Shown here: in pieces, positions 1 to 13,354 of the stretch
How positions within the stretch are numbered: position 1 is the first letter of the stretch
Layout: the number at the start of each line of letters is the position of its first letter
Assembly: GCA_905147135.1 (NCBI GenBank)
Contig: LR990055.1
Location: 186,001 to 250,000, forward strand
Source of the DNA: Blastobasis lacticolella
Lineage: Eukaryota > Arthropoda > Insecta > Lepidoptera > Blastobasidae
Length of the DNA stretch: 64,000 nt
Reading direction: 5' to 3'
Notes under the pieces: generated by a model
What the model was told of the DNA's origin: nothing
Seen by the model: the letters and a program-made list of their open reading frames with translations, nothing else
The model's database searches: none
Position numbers and translations under genes: made by a program

Positions 1-78
1 ACTGATAAACTACTTAAATACTTTTTAAATACATACTTATTATACATAGAACACCAAGACCCGTAACAGAATAACAAC
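1..78 (-). mobile_element. SINE family 1, partial, cut by window edge
   Basis: Nearly identical to 15580-15655: ACTGATAAACTACTTA, ACATACTTATTATACATAGA and ACCCGTAACAGAA. Only the body is present; the tail lies outside the window and the head is missing. Confidence 0.8.
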
Positions 79-1199
79 TGCATTGCACACCAGAATCGGT
101 ACCCAGGTTATTTTAACGCTGACAAATAAAACTAAACATCACTAGCTTGAAAGTGCTTTCAAGGATTTATGAAAATTAAGAACTGAATAATAAATGAACG
201 TCGGATTTTACTTTAGTAAGTATAAATATGCAAAGAGCTGTGTGCAATAATTTTAAAAAGTTTGAATATTTTATGATTTCATTTTTGTATCTACATAAAT
301 GGTCTGAAACTGATAGACGTACCCATGTCATGATCACAAACGCGTGGATGATGACCGTTGGGCGATGGCCGATGACACACTAGTGGGATTATACACTTGT
401 GTGTTGATGAAATAATTCGCTATTCTCGAGAGGACTCCAGACTTACTATATTGACGACCTTTTGAAGATAGCAAAGCTGGAACTAAGTGTCACTATTTTG
501 AAATGTCATGTCAATTTCAACAACAGCGACGCTGTCACCGGGTCAGATAAGTTTGTTCCACTATATGATACTGGAACAACTGACGATGACAGAAACTCGC
601 TGATAATGATACAAATACAAAATTAAAAATAATCAAATTAATACATATTATGTTGTTACACGTTTCCAGTACATCAACTAGTGCTACAGATAAATGGAAA
701 GGTTATTTTAGCTCCCACATTAGGGCAGGCCTGTATCGTGGGGCCAGATTATATTTATGGATTATTCTACGCTTAGGTAAAACTATGATGATACAGACAG
801 ACACAGATACTGAGATTTGCCGATCGAAAGACATATTTAGTATCCTATTCAATAAATAAATACTTTTTTTAAAACATATAGACGCGAAAAGAGACTTAAT
901 TTTATACTATGTTACACTAAGGATATTACAGATACAAAATAACAAGCAAGCGCATACTAGCGGCCACTGCACTCCATTGCGTTCGTTCTCGGAGCATTAA
1001 TGTGTAGAATTAACCAATTTGAAAGCAGCAAACTAGTTACGTTAGGGTAAATAAAGATAATGAAAGGCTCTAGAACAAAAGAGGACTGTCTAAATATTTC
1101 ATTTTCAGTTTAATGGTGCAGTTAGAACGAGTGCTAATTAGTGCTTGTTAGTTGTTGTAGTGGGTCTGTGTAGGGTTGCTTGGAAGGCCCGTGCGATTC
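79..1199. other. No gene recognised
   Basis: AT-rich. A short block GTCATGTCAATTTC near 505 recurs at 20857 near a MITE. Short open frames have no recognisable features. Confidence 0.4.
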
Positions 1200-1370
1200 T
1201 GTAGCTCAATAATAATCGAAACAGATGTGTGTCTGTGTATATGTCTAGCTGTAGCATCGGAATTCTAGAACGAATGGACCGATTCCGATTTAATCGAGAT
1301 GGTTGGGTAATTTCAGTAGTTTGGTAAATATTTGATTTGTAGAGGGTTTTCCGACAACAAGCTATCTGTT
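1200..1370 (+). repeat. Dispersed repeat fragment
   Basis: GTGTGTCTGTGTATATGTCT, AACGAATGGACCGATTCCG, CGAGATGGTTGG. Related copies: 33180-33305 (+), 34310-34465 (-), 42105-42200 (+). Confidence 0.5.
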
Positions 1371-3344
1371 ATGGAATCGTTGGATGAAGAAGATTAATTC
1401 GATGATAACTCCATCAAGGTTTAGGGTACCCTAAACCGACGAGCACGTAACTATAAAAAGATGTGTAATAATTGAAAAGGGTTTGTCTACCTAACGTGGT
1501 GTTTGCCCTACCGCTGCGGCAAAATTATATTATGTACTTATAACTATTACACCTACGACTATTATATGGATAAAATATCAAACTCAGGTTTTCGTCTTTT
1601 AGTGTAATACCAGTTTTACAGAGGCAGGAGGCTCCTTCTTTCCTTTCTTCCGAACGAAATCAGGAATCGGTTCGAATCACCGATACCGATGCGGATTACC
1701 CCCGACACGTTTATTCAATTAGAGTTTCAAGTATTTAGCGGGGAGGCGGCGAGGGGAGAGGCGCTGGGTAAGGTAATGGTACAGTACGAGAAAAAACAGC
1801 AAGAAGACTTCACACATCAAAGATATATAACGTTCCATTGCTGGATTTGAGCTTCCTCTATATTAGTGGAAGAGCCATGGTCTCCACGCCTGGCGCTGCT
1901 GCTAATGCAGATTTTAATCATTTCATTTAAATTTTCGCTTCCTCCATCCCGACATCCTAGTGTGTACGTAGATAAGAAGCTAAGTCTGGGACTGTCGCAT
2001 TCAGGGTTGGAGTTATAGCAGTTGGAGCTGACTAGGACACACGTATCGAGTCAGTATGAAGGAGGATAGCTTCTTACACTTGCGCGTGTTTTCGTATACA
2101 AGGATGATACATTGGTCTATTGGAAATAAGTATGCGTTATGTTCGAATCCGTTGTACCGCTCTTGATTGCACTGTGAAGCGGTACCGTAATGGGGGCCCG
2201 TGGTGTCCGCAGTTAAAAATTCAAGCGCGTCGCTCGCCGCAGGCTGTCACCGCCGATGATTAGGATAGATCGTTGTTTTGCGTAAGAGAGGGAGAGAGGG
2301 TGGGGAAATAGGTACAGAAGGTAGTACATCAAAATACCAAAATCCAGTATAAAAGGAGCTAACATTGCTATGCGCATTCACAGATATGCTAGCTCAACTT
2401 ATACTGGTTTTGTATAGGTTGATATGCCGCCTTTATACAACAAAATTGCGAAGGGCAAGTGAAAATTCGGATATTGACGTATTGACATTGACATTGACAT
2501 TGAAATGCGAGAGCAAAATAAGAATGATTTAACGACGAGAATAATTCCAATTCCAATTGTGATTCGTAGACGATGGTACGAAATTCATAATGAAACAAAA
2601 TATAATTATCATTAACGGCTGGTCTAAAAAATAAACAAAATAAATTAAGTCTTACAAGTCTACTCGTGACAGTGATTCATGCAACTGCGTCGAAATATCG
2701 AGGTGAAAATAATTCTAATATGGTAACAAACATGATAATATACATCACATGATGAAAGTGTACTGAATAACTACGACACCTACCTATGTAACCTGTACCC
2801 TGTGTGTATATGTACCTATATAATTTTTTTTTTTAATATTTTCAATATTCAAAGCACGCCTCAGCATTTTTGCAGCAAAGGATAAAGAATTTTTTTTATG
2901 TCATTCGGTAGGCAAACAGGTAATTTGTAGATCTCTTAAAACACACCTTCTAAAAATAAAATTTTTGAAACATTTGTACACAAATTGCAACAAACACGTA
3001 TCAGAATTCGCGGCTGTTCCGAAAAAACCAAATCACACACCCCTCAAAGGACGAATCTTACTGCCGCTGAGGCCTAGACGACGATGTCACCCTTGTGTAC
3101 TTTAAACTAACTGCTATCCCTCCGCGAGAAAGGCCACTAGAGAAAGAATGGCGGAACGAAATGGCCCGCGGCGGTGAGCTGGCTACCCACAACCCTTTCT
3201 CGGCATCATCCCTCGGGAGTAGGAGGGGCCAGTGTGATCAAAGTCCCGAATGAAGGCAGGAAATTCGTGTTAGCTCCCACAATACGCATGTTTCATGATA
3301 CGCGGGGTACACTGAAAGTTTTGCGTAACTTATTAATAAAACAA
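1371..3344. other. No gene recognised
   Basis: Simple AT-rich DNA with a short GA-rich run near 2285 and an oligo-T/A stretch at 2822-2900. The segment 3000-3300 is less biased (CCCGCGGCGGTGAGC), but I see no coding signature. Confidence 0.35.
2464..2505. repeat. Short ACATTG hexamer run
   Basis: About four tandem copies of ACATTG/TTGACA around 2478-2502. It resembles a LINE tail, but no LINE sequence was recognised beside it. Confidence 0.4.
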
Positions 3345-3640
3345 TTTACATGTAAAGTGATATATTTAAACTATTCAAACCATTTTTGAAAACTATTGAG
3401 GCCATTGGTCTGAGGGAATGCTTTTCACGTGCTGGTTGAAAGCTATCACGGCCTGTTCCGGCTTCGTAACTGACAAACCTCTCATCAAATCTTTGATTTT
3501 TGGGATAACAAAAGTAATCGCATTCTGCCAGGTCTGGACTATATGCGGAATGGGTTACTAGCTCTAGCTATACGGAAGCCAAAAATGACTTTGACTTGTT
3601 CGAAGTGTGCGCCAAAGCATTGTCATGGTGCAATAGTGTG
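3345..3640 (-). pseudogene. Mariner (DD34D) transposase relic
   Basis: The minus strand reads LHHDNALAHTSNKSKSFLAS, a stop, then HSAYSPDLAECDYFCYPK, a one-base frameshift, then KIKDLMRG, EQAVIAFNQHV and SDQWPQ, and finally FQKWFE. This is the catalytic core end of a mariner transposase. Exactly 34 positions separate the Asp of HHDN from the Asp of CDYF, giving the DD34D signature. No terminal inverted repeats recognised. Inactive. Confidence 0.8.
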
Positions 3641-5394
3641 CGACTTCTTAGTTGTATTCCCCTCACTTTTTCAAAGACGCTTGGCAAACAAATAGTGGTG
3701 TACTACTCAGTATTAACTGTGTGATCGTGCAGATAGGACCCATCCGGGAGAAAAACTTAATAATTTTGTTGGCTACGTTTCTCGACCGCCTCGATTTTCA
3801 TGGTTTGCTGTCACCTTCGAACACCTACACAGAAGACTGTTGCTTTCTTTCCGGTATGTAACAATATTAATATCGCTTATTCATCTCCATCTTATTTAAA
3901 AAAAAAATAAGAAACTCCATTAATTATTGAGTTTTTTACGTTTAAAAAAATATAACATTCGAAATTCGAACATATGAGTGGCCAGGAGCGCAGAACTTTC
4001 AGTGAGCTCTATGTAGTAAATAGGTTATATTTAAGGAATCATCAGGCAGGCCATAAGCTTTTGCCACCTTTGTGGTATAAATATGGTTATATGCAAATAG
4101 ATTTTTGTTAGCGTATGTAAAACGAAATTAAAATTTACAAATATAATTTGCAGAAATAAGACAAACAGTTTAAAGAGTTAAAGAGTTGCGTGGGAGTTAC
4201 AAGCTTTCTAAGAATATTGTCGGCGTCTTTCTCGTAAACAGAGTTTAATGAAACCTAGAAATGTAGTCAAAAACTATGAATTAATTATCAATTTTCAGGA
4301 ATTTAGTTAATGAAATAATGAATTATAATTTCTGTTACGGGTCTTTATGTAGTATGTATAATTACTACGTATTAATAAAAAAGTATATACGTAGTTTATC
4401 AGTTAACTATCACCCAAAACACACTTACTATAATGTGCTATGGCTTCCTTCAACAGCACTTTCAATGAATCAAATCTTATGCACTGCGCAATCTCTCTCA
4501 TTATGTGAAAAATTTACGTAATGGAAGTCATTTTTAACGAAGAGTCAACGATCCCCCTGATCCAAAGCGGCCACCGTCGTCCATGAGATCAGCAACATAA
4601 GAGTGCGTCGAATGCAATACGTACTTGCAGGAACGGCTCGCATCCATTTGTTTTGAATAACCCCCAATTATATTACAAAGGAAAATAGTGCGCAAATTGA
4701 TGTTTTTCGAGCCACAATCTTCAGATAACTTAGCTCTGCCACCTTCCTCTGTATACATTTCAAGCAAGCTCAGCCGTATGAAATCACAACAGGACCGCCG
4801 GAGCCTTTGTGCCTGCTATCTCTATGCGACAAGCCTCCCTATGACGTCACGTAGTCTGAATTAAGACGCTGTTACAGTAAACTACCCGCAGTTGCCGAGA
4901 TATTGCCCCTCAGAGTTACAAGGGCCGGTTAAGGTAGACTTTAGTATAATCGCCTAGGAGTATGTATGGGGAGCTTGTTCTCGGTAAAATACGACACTTA
5001 CCATAGCCAAGAGTTACGTTAGATAATAATATTAAACCATGTTGTCGGTGTAAACCTACGTTCGAGGATGAGCTAAGCGACAACCTCGGCGCTCAGTTGA
5101 TAGAAGGTTTGACACGTTTTTTTTGGTATTCTGCAACAAATTTAAAAGCTCCATTGAACTGCCATTGGACTATTTACTTGTCTGATTGTATTTCGATTGT
5201 GGACTAAAATGCCTGTCTCTTGCTATATTTTAGATGGCAATATCAGAAATTATTTAACTGATAGTCAATTACTCAATTGATAAAAGTTTTTTGCAGAATA
5301 CTCAATTCGTCTAAATTCGCAATTGAATCTCAATCGAATATCAACAGCATATGATTTACATATGTATAATTAACAGAAATGGGCCCCTGATAAA
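3641..5394. other. No gene recognised
   Basis: AT-rich spacer. Scattered short frames only. Confidence 0.4.
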
Positions 5395-5515
5395 GGTCGT
5401 ATGTGAAAGGCACAGGACCGCCTTTTGTGGAGATTTTTGGGGGAAGCCTATGTCCTGCAGTGGGCGTCTTTTAACTGACAGGTACAAAAAGATGATGATA
5501 TTGATGATATTGCGC
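5395..5515 (+). mobile_element. RTE LINE 3' end fragment
   Basis: GGCACAGGACCGCCTTTTGT through GCAGTGGGCGTCTTTTAACTG, followed by a degenerate GATGAT tail, matches the reverse complement of the 3' end of the 52-kb RTE. Severely 5'-truncated. Confidence 0.8.
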
Positions 5516-8283
5516 AACGCGACACTGTGCGACCGCCGCCACCCTTGTAAATAATAACATTACGGAAGGAACCCACTCAAAACCGTAGACGTCCCGTTTA
5601 TTTATTGCGAACAAACAAAAACAATCCGCCGCGCCCTTTGAAACACTTACTTCCTTGGAAATGTGGAGTAAAATTTAATACGAAAGAAAAATACTGGAAT
5701 ACAGAGGCGGAGTTAACCGGATAGAACCGATTTGGGGCCGCAGCGCCATCTGGCGATGAAATTAACTCCCGATATAATATCATTTGCTTAGAGCAGGCGA
5801 GGGAGGGTCGCGGGGCGCGGGGGGCGCGGGAACAAATAAAAGTAGGAAAGAAACTCATCGACGCGCGAACGCCTAGCGCGCGGCATGGGCGGGAGCGGGC
5901 GGGACTTAGCTTATTTAGTTCATTGATTGTGCTTGATTTAACTCTATAGTTATCTATATGGTTATCCAACACATTATTAACGTTGGTAGCCAATCCCTAC
6001 TAATATTATAAATGCTGTCTGTTTGTCTGTCTGTTACACTTTACAGGACAAAGAATAAAATCTTTGGCCTCGGAGTCTATGTAGGTTTTTTTTTTAATGT
6101 GGCCCTACATACTGGCCAAGAAACCGTTGTCCGCTCGATGATGCCGTGGTGCCTAACATTCATTATATATTGTATGACGTTCATAAGTGTTTGTGGAAAC
6201 CTAAAGTGAATAAACGTATTTGATTTGATTTAATGGGTCATAATGCGGCTCAAATCACTTTGATGTTGGTATGGAGTTTAGCACCTGAGGATGGACATAG
6301 TAAGCTACTGTTTATTCCCCTCCTCTATCAAGCTCACGAGATATAGGTAGGTACAATAGTCCACAGGGGTGAAAAGCGGGTTAGTACCAGCTTATTGCAT
6401 ACTTATTTATTTATTAAAAAACCAGATACTGTATAGGTTAAATTTTATTACTGGCAGTAAAGAAAATACAATTAAGAATTAATTAATTTACATTACAAAC
6501 TGGAAGTCCAGAGGAAAACTAAACTGAAAATAATTCAATTAGGCAAGAAATTAACATTAATCTGTAATAGAGACTTTAATTGTTGTGATAAAGGCAATGA
6601 AGTTAGTTCATTATTTAAATAACTCTTCACTACAAAACTCAACAAACTTTACGCCGATATCCCTAAAACGCCACACGCTCAAGCCATGCGCCACTCCATA
6701 AGCAAAAATATGAGGCAAGGGTGAAATAACGAGCTTAGAGCTAAACAAAGGGAATCGAGGTTACGAAGAGCGATTTTTCGTCGGGCTACCCCCCGCCCCC
6801 CGCCAACCCTCCCCCGCACTCCTCCTGTAAATGTGCAGATGGTTCTAGCAATCTCAACCATGGACCTCGATTTTCTCTTGTCCTTGTGATATTTCATTTC
6901 GAGCAAATGGATGCTTTTATTTTTCCTCTTAAGCAAGTGTTGTAAGTGAAGGCGGGCCGGCCTTTAGGTGGGAATTAACGATGCCCGTTTCTTAGGCGCG
7001 GGAACTAAGGTCGAATATTTTATGCGGTTATTGGTGCTAGTTTGTACAGCTGTCGTCACATATAGCCTTCTTGATGGAAAGCGATAGCTTCTCACCGCAC
7101 ACGCGTAGTCACCGAACAGAGAACGAAGCTTCCGCGTTTTGATTCTTGATCCTAGTTCCGCCCGCAAAGCATCAGTGGCTACTGAAGTAACTTCTTATTT
7201 GGTTGGCGCCGCGCTGCTCAGCGGTAACTAAAATAAGCTCGTAAAAGTATCTGCCAGTGATTAATGCTGCATAAGCATTTGAAGAGTAAAGGGGAAGAAA
7301 GTTCATAGTTCACAGAAGAACATTTTTAATTGATCTACAAAACTTCGCCATTTCAACTCCAAGTACCTATCTATCATAATATAATAAAAATAAATGATTT
7401 GTGTGTCCAGTAAAATCATTTCAGTTCCAACATTCTAGTTCCTAAAGGTCTGGTATCTTTATTAGTTTTCAAGCTCAAGGTGCTGCTGCAACGGGTTCAG
7501 CTATAAAACGCTGAAAATTACGACTTTTTTGGGTCACTCTCTAATATCTCCAGAACGGTACGTGGTAGAGAAAAGTGTTCTTCTACCTAATAAAAGATTG
7601 TTAAATTCTCTTTCAAATTTTCCGTTTACGAGCACCACACTCTATATAATATTTATCTATAATTGTTTACTGAATAAGACACAAAGGTTTGCTGGTAGAA
7701 AACTCAATTAATGAGTTAAGCTCGCCTTTGTACATCTCTGTTACTGTACTGTATAATTATGTCATGTTTGTGTACAATAAAGAATAAAGAAATAAAGAAA
7801 GACAAGTCAGTCTGGACAGATTTCAGATATCTTATCCTTCGAACCGGAACATATTAAATTAAAGCACTGCTTGGTACTAGAAATAGGTAAGACGTGGTAC
7901 TAAATCACGTGTACTCCTCTGTATTTACAGAGTTCTACTAGCGGTAAAGATCAAACAACGAATATATTTAAAATAGTCTTGAAATTAAGTAAAGTTAAAT
8001 TAACATACCAATTCGAATATTACTTTGTTACTAAATGGTAACTGAATCGACAGACAATTCGATTAACGGTAATAACCGGTTGGAAGTCATTGACTTAATA
8101 TTAATAAATGTGAAAATGGCGCAACACGATCGTCGGAAAAGGGGAAATATCGTTTAATGGAACAAAAGCAAGAAACACAACCATTGGCTATAATTTTATT
8201 GCAATCCGTTTTATTACGGGTGTTGTAGCAGGATCCAGGCTGTTTCAGAGAAAGTAATAATCCTTACTCTCAACTTCATGCCC
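5516..8283. other. No gene recognised
   Basis: Contains a GC-rich patch (5800-5910, GGGGCGCGGGG runs) that opens a minus-strand 131-codon frame I regard as compositional, and a C-rich patch at 6790-6825. Otherwise AT-rich. Confidence 0.4.
5990..6060 (+). repeat. Start of a common lepidopteran dispersed repeat
   Basis: CTACTAATATTATAAATGCT followed by GTCTGTTTGTCTGTCTGTTA; the same family begins at 32868. Confidence 0.45.
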
Positions 8284-8434
8284 ACTGACAAGCGGTATGG
8301 CAAGTGGCATGACAAAAGGTCAAACCAATTCATGGTGTGTACGAAGAAATTTTGGAAGGACTTCATGCCAAATTGGTGGGGTCAAGAATGAAAAGGGCGG
8401 GATCCAGCCTATTTTTGTCATTCCGCTTGTCAGT
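8284..8434. mobile_element. MITE-like element with ~20-bp inverted ends
   Basis: Left ACTGACAAGCGGTATGGCAA, right complement ACTGACAAGCGGAATGACAA. 151 bp between outer ends, non-coding. Confidence 0.55.
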
Positions 8435-8571
8435 CGGCCATGGCTGCTGTAACATAAATCAGTCTTTAAGTGAGCGCTGTGAGATACAAATTTAGTGAAT
8501 TACTGCCTAACTTCGTTTCTAATGACTAGTAATGACAGATAGTATATTATAATATTCACTGCAGACTGTTC

Positions 8572-8625
8572 TGGTTGTCGGTGGCTACTTTCCATCAGGT
8601 GGACTATCTGACCGTGTGTTTAGTA
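8572..8625 (+). mobile_element. Short LINE 3' tail
   Basis: GTCGGTGGCTACTTTCCATC, AGGTGGACTATCTGACCGTG. Similar short tails occur on the plus strand at 44398-44450 and 60850-60905. Confidence 0.5.
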
Positions 8626-9144
8626 ATCGTTGTGACCAATAGAAAATAGTTCCAACAGAGAGGCCAACGTTCGCTTTTGCGTATCTATTAGGCACCTACT
8701 AGAATAGGAAGCTACATTCTTTCCGAGTATCATAGGGTAGGTACTTTATCTCCCGGGAAAGTAAAAGGACGGGATCCCTTGGGATAGTCGAATGTTAGAA
8801 AATGGTCTTACTGAACAACAACAACGGTGGGGTCGGTTAGTAAACTATAATATTGATGTAACTGAAGACGAATGGCATAGAAACTTAACAGGCGGAACGC
8901 GGTACCGAGTTCGTTAACTCGCAGCGAGCTGCTGACGGCGCAGCTCCGCCATCGCAAATAGAACGGGAATCCGGAGCGTAATATCTGGATCTGAAGACTT
9001 TGTAATGTCGAAACCCTAATATAATTGGATAACGAATACTAAAGTTTTTGGATTATAACGTGTTATTAGTACGATTTAACGATTAAGAATATAACTTGGA
9101 TTGGAAAGGGCTATTTTCGGAGTCTCGCAATTGAATTGAATTGA

Positions 9145-9375
9145 TGTGAAGTGGACAAAAAAGACGCGTACCAAGGTCACCGACGTAGCCCAAGGCATAT
9201 CAGGCTTAAGTGGCACTGGGCAAAGCTCACAGAACAGAAGGTCGATGGGGCAGTAAAGTTCTCGAGCGGCGACCACGTACCGGAAGACACAGATTGAGGG
9301 TGGCCTTCCACAAGGTGGACTAACGACTTGGTAAAGATAGCAGGTATTAGATGGATGCCAAAAAGGTATACACGC
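9145..9375 (+). mobile_element. RTE LINE RT C-terminal fragment
   Basis: The plus strand encodes IRLKWHWAK, GAVKFSSGDHVP and STRWTNDLVKIAGIRWM with stops and frameshifts, aligned residue for residue with the C-terminus of the RTE at 52 kb (QWAGH, WGSKVLEWRPR, TRWTDDLVRIAGTSWM). Confidence 0.82.
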
Positions 9376-11284
9376 ATTACACGCATTACTTACTTCGTCA
9401 TTGCTAGTGAGCGCTAGGCCTTACACATCGAGTAGGTCCCGCGTTTAGGTCTGACGCGGTGCGTATGACCGCGAGGTCGGTAGGTCTGTGGGTGGTGGAG
9501 GGAAGTACCTTTGCTACATCGAGTTGGTACAGTTGAAACTTACTATTACACTCGAGTACATATCATGAGGGCAACCACATGCAATGACTCCTTGATTATT
9601 ACGAAGCAGGCCTGCAACTCAAACAGCGCTTCGCCCGCGGCTCCGCACGCAAATGAGCCCACATGTTTACCTCCACTTACGGCATACGCTAAATGAATAA
9701 ACTTGCTGACTTGTGCGCTGTTTGTTCGCCGAAGCGGCGGCAATATCGAGCGACCACCCCAATGCTTCTACAGAAACCTTATGTAGGCGCCAGTGACTCA
9801 TCTCACAGAGAAATGATTTTGTGTAACCGTTGCATTATTACCTTTTCTATTTTTCTTTTTGACGTGAAATTGTCTTTCAAGTCAGAAAACTGGACTGCAA
9901 TGAAAAGGTCTATGTCATCTTACCTTGATAACTGCAAAACTATTCGTCTTAGAAAAATGAAAAGCATATAGTCAGTCCGCTGTTTTGACCTTGAATTTGC
10001 GTTGGAAATGATTTAAAAAATTTATCGAAAAATGATTTGAACGATATGCTAAGAAGTAACCTATTGATCGAAACCAGAGCATGTAATGATACATTATACC
10101 TAATGGAGTCAGTCCACGTAAACTAATATAGTGGTACAAGCAATACGCATCACATGTTTTAGTCAAACAATGATACATGGCAAAGGAATATGATTATTAA
10201 GGTGATCATGCACTTATGCTCACTTATGCACCGGCAAATGTTACCAAAGACAACATTTCTCCTGGGCGTAGGCACCAAGCAGGTGATATCTCCCTATACA
10301 GGTAATAGCGACCGAGCCTTGCGGCGGCCAAGTCATCGTATTATAAGAAGTATCAGAACTCTGTGTGGTATAAGAAGACAAGTAAAATATCAAAGGCTCG
10401 CCCGTGCGACAGTCCGCACAAAGTGCAGAGCCGTGGAGAGGCATCTTATTAGCTGTCTCGGACGGCCGCGGGTAACAAGAGGAATCATACAATCGAGTTA
10501 GAGGGGCGAGGGGTGCGGGGCGCGGGGCGCGGGTGTTCGTTAGACCGCATTGAGATGCCGGTGACGTCGTGCAGAGCTCAAAGCGCCGAAGCAAAAATAG
10601 CCAGCATTCGGCGTTCGGGTCCTTTGAACGGGAATCATAGGTAAGTACGGTAGAGATTTTCCGCTACCCCTTCATTTTTAGTATTTGGAAAGAGCTCGCC
10701 AACTATTATTTGTATCTAGGTATATACAAGCCGCCGCTTTGACGTTCGTTGAAAAGCTGACAGAGTCGACTATAAATAAAATTAAGACGGATTCGAGGCG
10801 CAAATGCTACATCTCGTAATGGATTCTGGATTTAGATTTATCGCGGACAGAATTGAATTACTTATATTCCATTTAACATAAATTGTGTGGCATTATCGCT
10901 GTGACGGATTAATTTGCGAGAGTGCAGCGGCGGGCGCTAGGGATGCGCCATGGTGTTGAATCGATTCGCAACGAGTAACTACAAGGGAGCATTGATTTGC
11001 CAAATTGACACCCCATGACAGTATTTTTATTCGATCGAATTTAAAAATTATGTGGTTTAAGTTGGTCTTCGGTATATCGATATTTACGGTCAGTTTCTCG
11101 TACTATAATCTATTGTTGATTATCAAATAATATTCGCCATCCTATTTTATGGTGAGTTGTAGACAGAGACGAAGAAGAGTTTTAATCGATGATTAACATT
11201 GACAAGCGTTTCAGAAACTGGGCGTTAATCATACACGTATTGTTAAATTAATCTAAAGCGGTGCGCTATTTCGGCCTAACAACA
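9376..11284. other. No gene recognised
   Basis: Overlapping frames of 92-117 codons at 9690-10600 on both strands show no domain. A GC-rich GGGGCGCGGGG run lies at 10505-10535. Confidence 0.35.
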
Positions 11285-11505
11285 ATCTAGAACGAGTTAT
11301 GTTAACGGGAAAAGTCGAAGGCAAGAGACTCAGAGGCCTAAGTCTGAATAGATGGGTGGACCAAATATCCGAAATTCTGGATACATCCGTCAACGTCGCA
11401 ATACACCCTGCGATTGATCGAAACCTATGGAGATATGCATTTGACAACTCCGAAGATGTCCCGTCCTCAGCAGTGAGGTAACGAAGAAGAGAGTGTGTAC
11501 AATAC
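11285..11505 (+). pseudogene. LINE RT C-terminal fragment (RTE-like, second family)
   Basis: An open stretch reads MLTGKVEGKRLRGLSLNRWV then DQISEILDT and AIDRNLWRYAFD. The GK-EGKR-RG-R-W-DQI and DR-LWR blocks are the C-terminal signature of RTE-related endonuclease/RT proteins of Lepidoptera. Divergent from the 52-kb copy, so another family. Everything upstream is missing. Confidence 0.68.
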
Positions 11506-12197
11506 ACAGCATAGAGCGTTTGTAAAAAAACTCTTCATAATACGATCTTCAGAATGCATAGACTACTAATTCGACCCGGTTAACTCAATAAAATTCTACT
11601 GCATCCGCATCGACTTTCTTCAACTTTCCCCGTCCCATCCCTACTCCGACCTCCGGCCGCGAGTAAATCACAGCGGGTTATTTAATTTGCGCGCGCGGCG
11701 GCTAACGAGTGTCCCCGCGATAGTTCCATTGAAACGGAGCCCCGCGGCCCCGTGCCGATAAATTAAACGAGTCTAGCTCACAGCGGGGCCACGGTTAGGG
11801 GCCCGTAGCTGTGGGGCGAAAATCGTTAAGCGAGAGGCATCGAGTTTGTACCTCAGTGCTGCGATGTACTAATGAGTTTTTTCTGAGTTATGTACTCGTA
11901 TATTAGTCTCATAATCCAATTTGATTGGGTTGCCCTATTGACAGGGTCACGGGGTTGACGGTTATTACTTTATACTTTATTGTATCTTTGTGAAAATAGA
12001 ACGCTATTACTGGGCCTCCACTAACCGACCTGTGCAGGGTAGCATTTTTGGACCCATAAAAGCGCTTAGAAAATATTTTTAAACAAGCCTTTTTAATACA
12101 AATAATTTTAATTGATGAAATAAAGACAGTCGTCAAAGGGTTAAAAAACAAAAGCAGCGTAGGTTATGATAATATATCAATAAAAGCGATTAAGTCG

Positions 12198-13034
12198 ATG
12201 GTAGATTTTATAGCTGCTCCACTAGCATATATAGCTAATCTGTCATTGGAAACGGGTTGTTTTCCAGATAAATTAAAAAAGTCACTTACCAAACCTTTGC
12301 ATAAGAGGGGCAGTAAAACAGATATGAACAATAATAGGCCAATTGCACTGCTGCCAAATTTCGCAAAAATATTCGAAACCATAATATTAAGTAGATTAAC
12401 ATCCTTTATAAATAAATATGAAATTATTAACGCTAATCAATTTGGATTCCAGAAAGGCAAAAATACAATATCAGCTATATTTAAATTTTTAATGAATATT
12501 TGGAAAGCTATAGATAATAAACAGTCATGCATTGGGCTATTTTTAGACTTGAGTAAGGCTTTTGATTGTGTTTCGCATCCTATACTTTTAAAGCAACTAG
12601 AACATATCGGTATACGTGGAAACGCGATTAAACTAATGGAATATTACTTAACAGGGAGAGAACAAGCGACATTATTGGATAAATTTGACAAGGACAATAA
12701 AGTTCTGGAACGAATTCAATCGACATTTCGTAGTACACATTTAGGTGTCCCCCAGGGAAGCATCCTTGGACCTTTGCTATTTCTGGTGTACATCAATGAA
12801 CTACCTTCAATAACTAAACAGGCGTGTGTATTGTTTGCTGACGATTCCACTATATTTATTACTAATAACAATGATCAAAGTGACGATGACTTCGAAAACC
12901 AAATATTATGTACATTGAACACTGTTATAAGTTGGCTAGCATCTATAAATTTAACAGTAAATATGGAAAAAACCAAAATAGCACTATTTCTTTTCATCAA
13001 TTCCGAAACTATAAAAAGAATCCATTGTTGTTAA
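12198..13034 (+). pseudogene. Reverse transcriptase domain of CR1/Jockey-type LINE
   Basis: The open frame continues upstream to about 12110 without a start codon. RT motifs in order: NNNRPIALLPNFAKIFE, QFGFQKGKNTISAI, LFLDLSKAFDCVSHPIL (catalytic Asp), LGVPQGSILGPLLFLVYIN, and VLFADDSTIF (catalytic Asp pair). The frame is lost near 13020, where the next motif (NPLLLKSIKS) moves to another frame, so this is a broken gene although the catalytic residues survive. Base composition is more AT-rich than the RTE copy at 52 kb, suggesting greater age. Confidence 0.85.
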
Positions 13035-13354
13035 AGTCAATAAAGAGTACTAGAAAGATGGAAGAAGTATCTCAAACAAATTTTTTGGGTCTCATCATTG
13101 ATACACATTTTAATTGGAAGTCGCACATTGACAAAATCAATAAAAGGATATCTAGTTACTGCTTTGCTCTATCGGTTATAACCAACGTCTCCTCTGATGT
13201 TATTGTAAAAAACACCTATTATGGGTACGTCTATCCTCTATTGACTTATGGTATAATTTTTTGGGGAAATTCAGTAAATGTAGAATCCACATTCATACTC
13301 CATAAGGATTGTATTTGGTTTATACAGAAACGAATCCTTGAGAAAACTGTTTAA
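13020..13354 (+). pseudogene. LINE RT thumb/C-terminal segment, frame 2
   Basis: Continues the RT after a frameshift: TNFLGLIIDTHFNWKSHID and YGYVYPLLTYGIIFWGNS are the standard post-FADD blocks of CR1/Jockey elements. A second frameshift near 13335 moves the reading to the next segment. Confidence 0.8.

Noticed and set aside
5598..5993. 131-codon minus-strand frame
   Set aside because: Arg/Pro/Ala-rich only where the DNA is GGGGCGCGG-rich; no domain, no splice or promoter context.
9690..10594. Overlapping frames of 92-117 codons
   Set aside because: No recognisable domain, no consistent splice or repeat context, both strands open.
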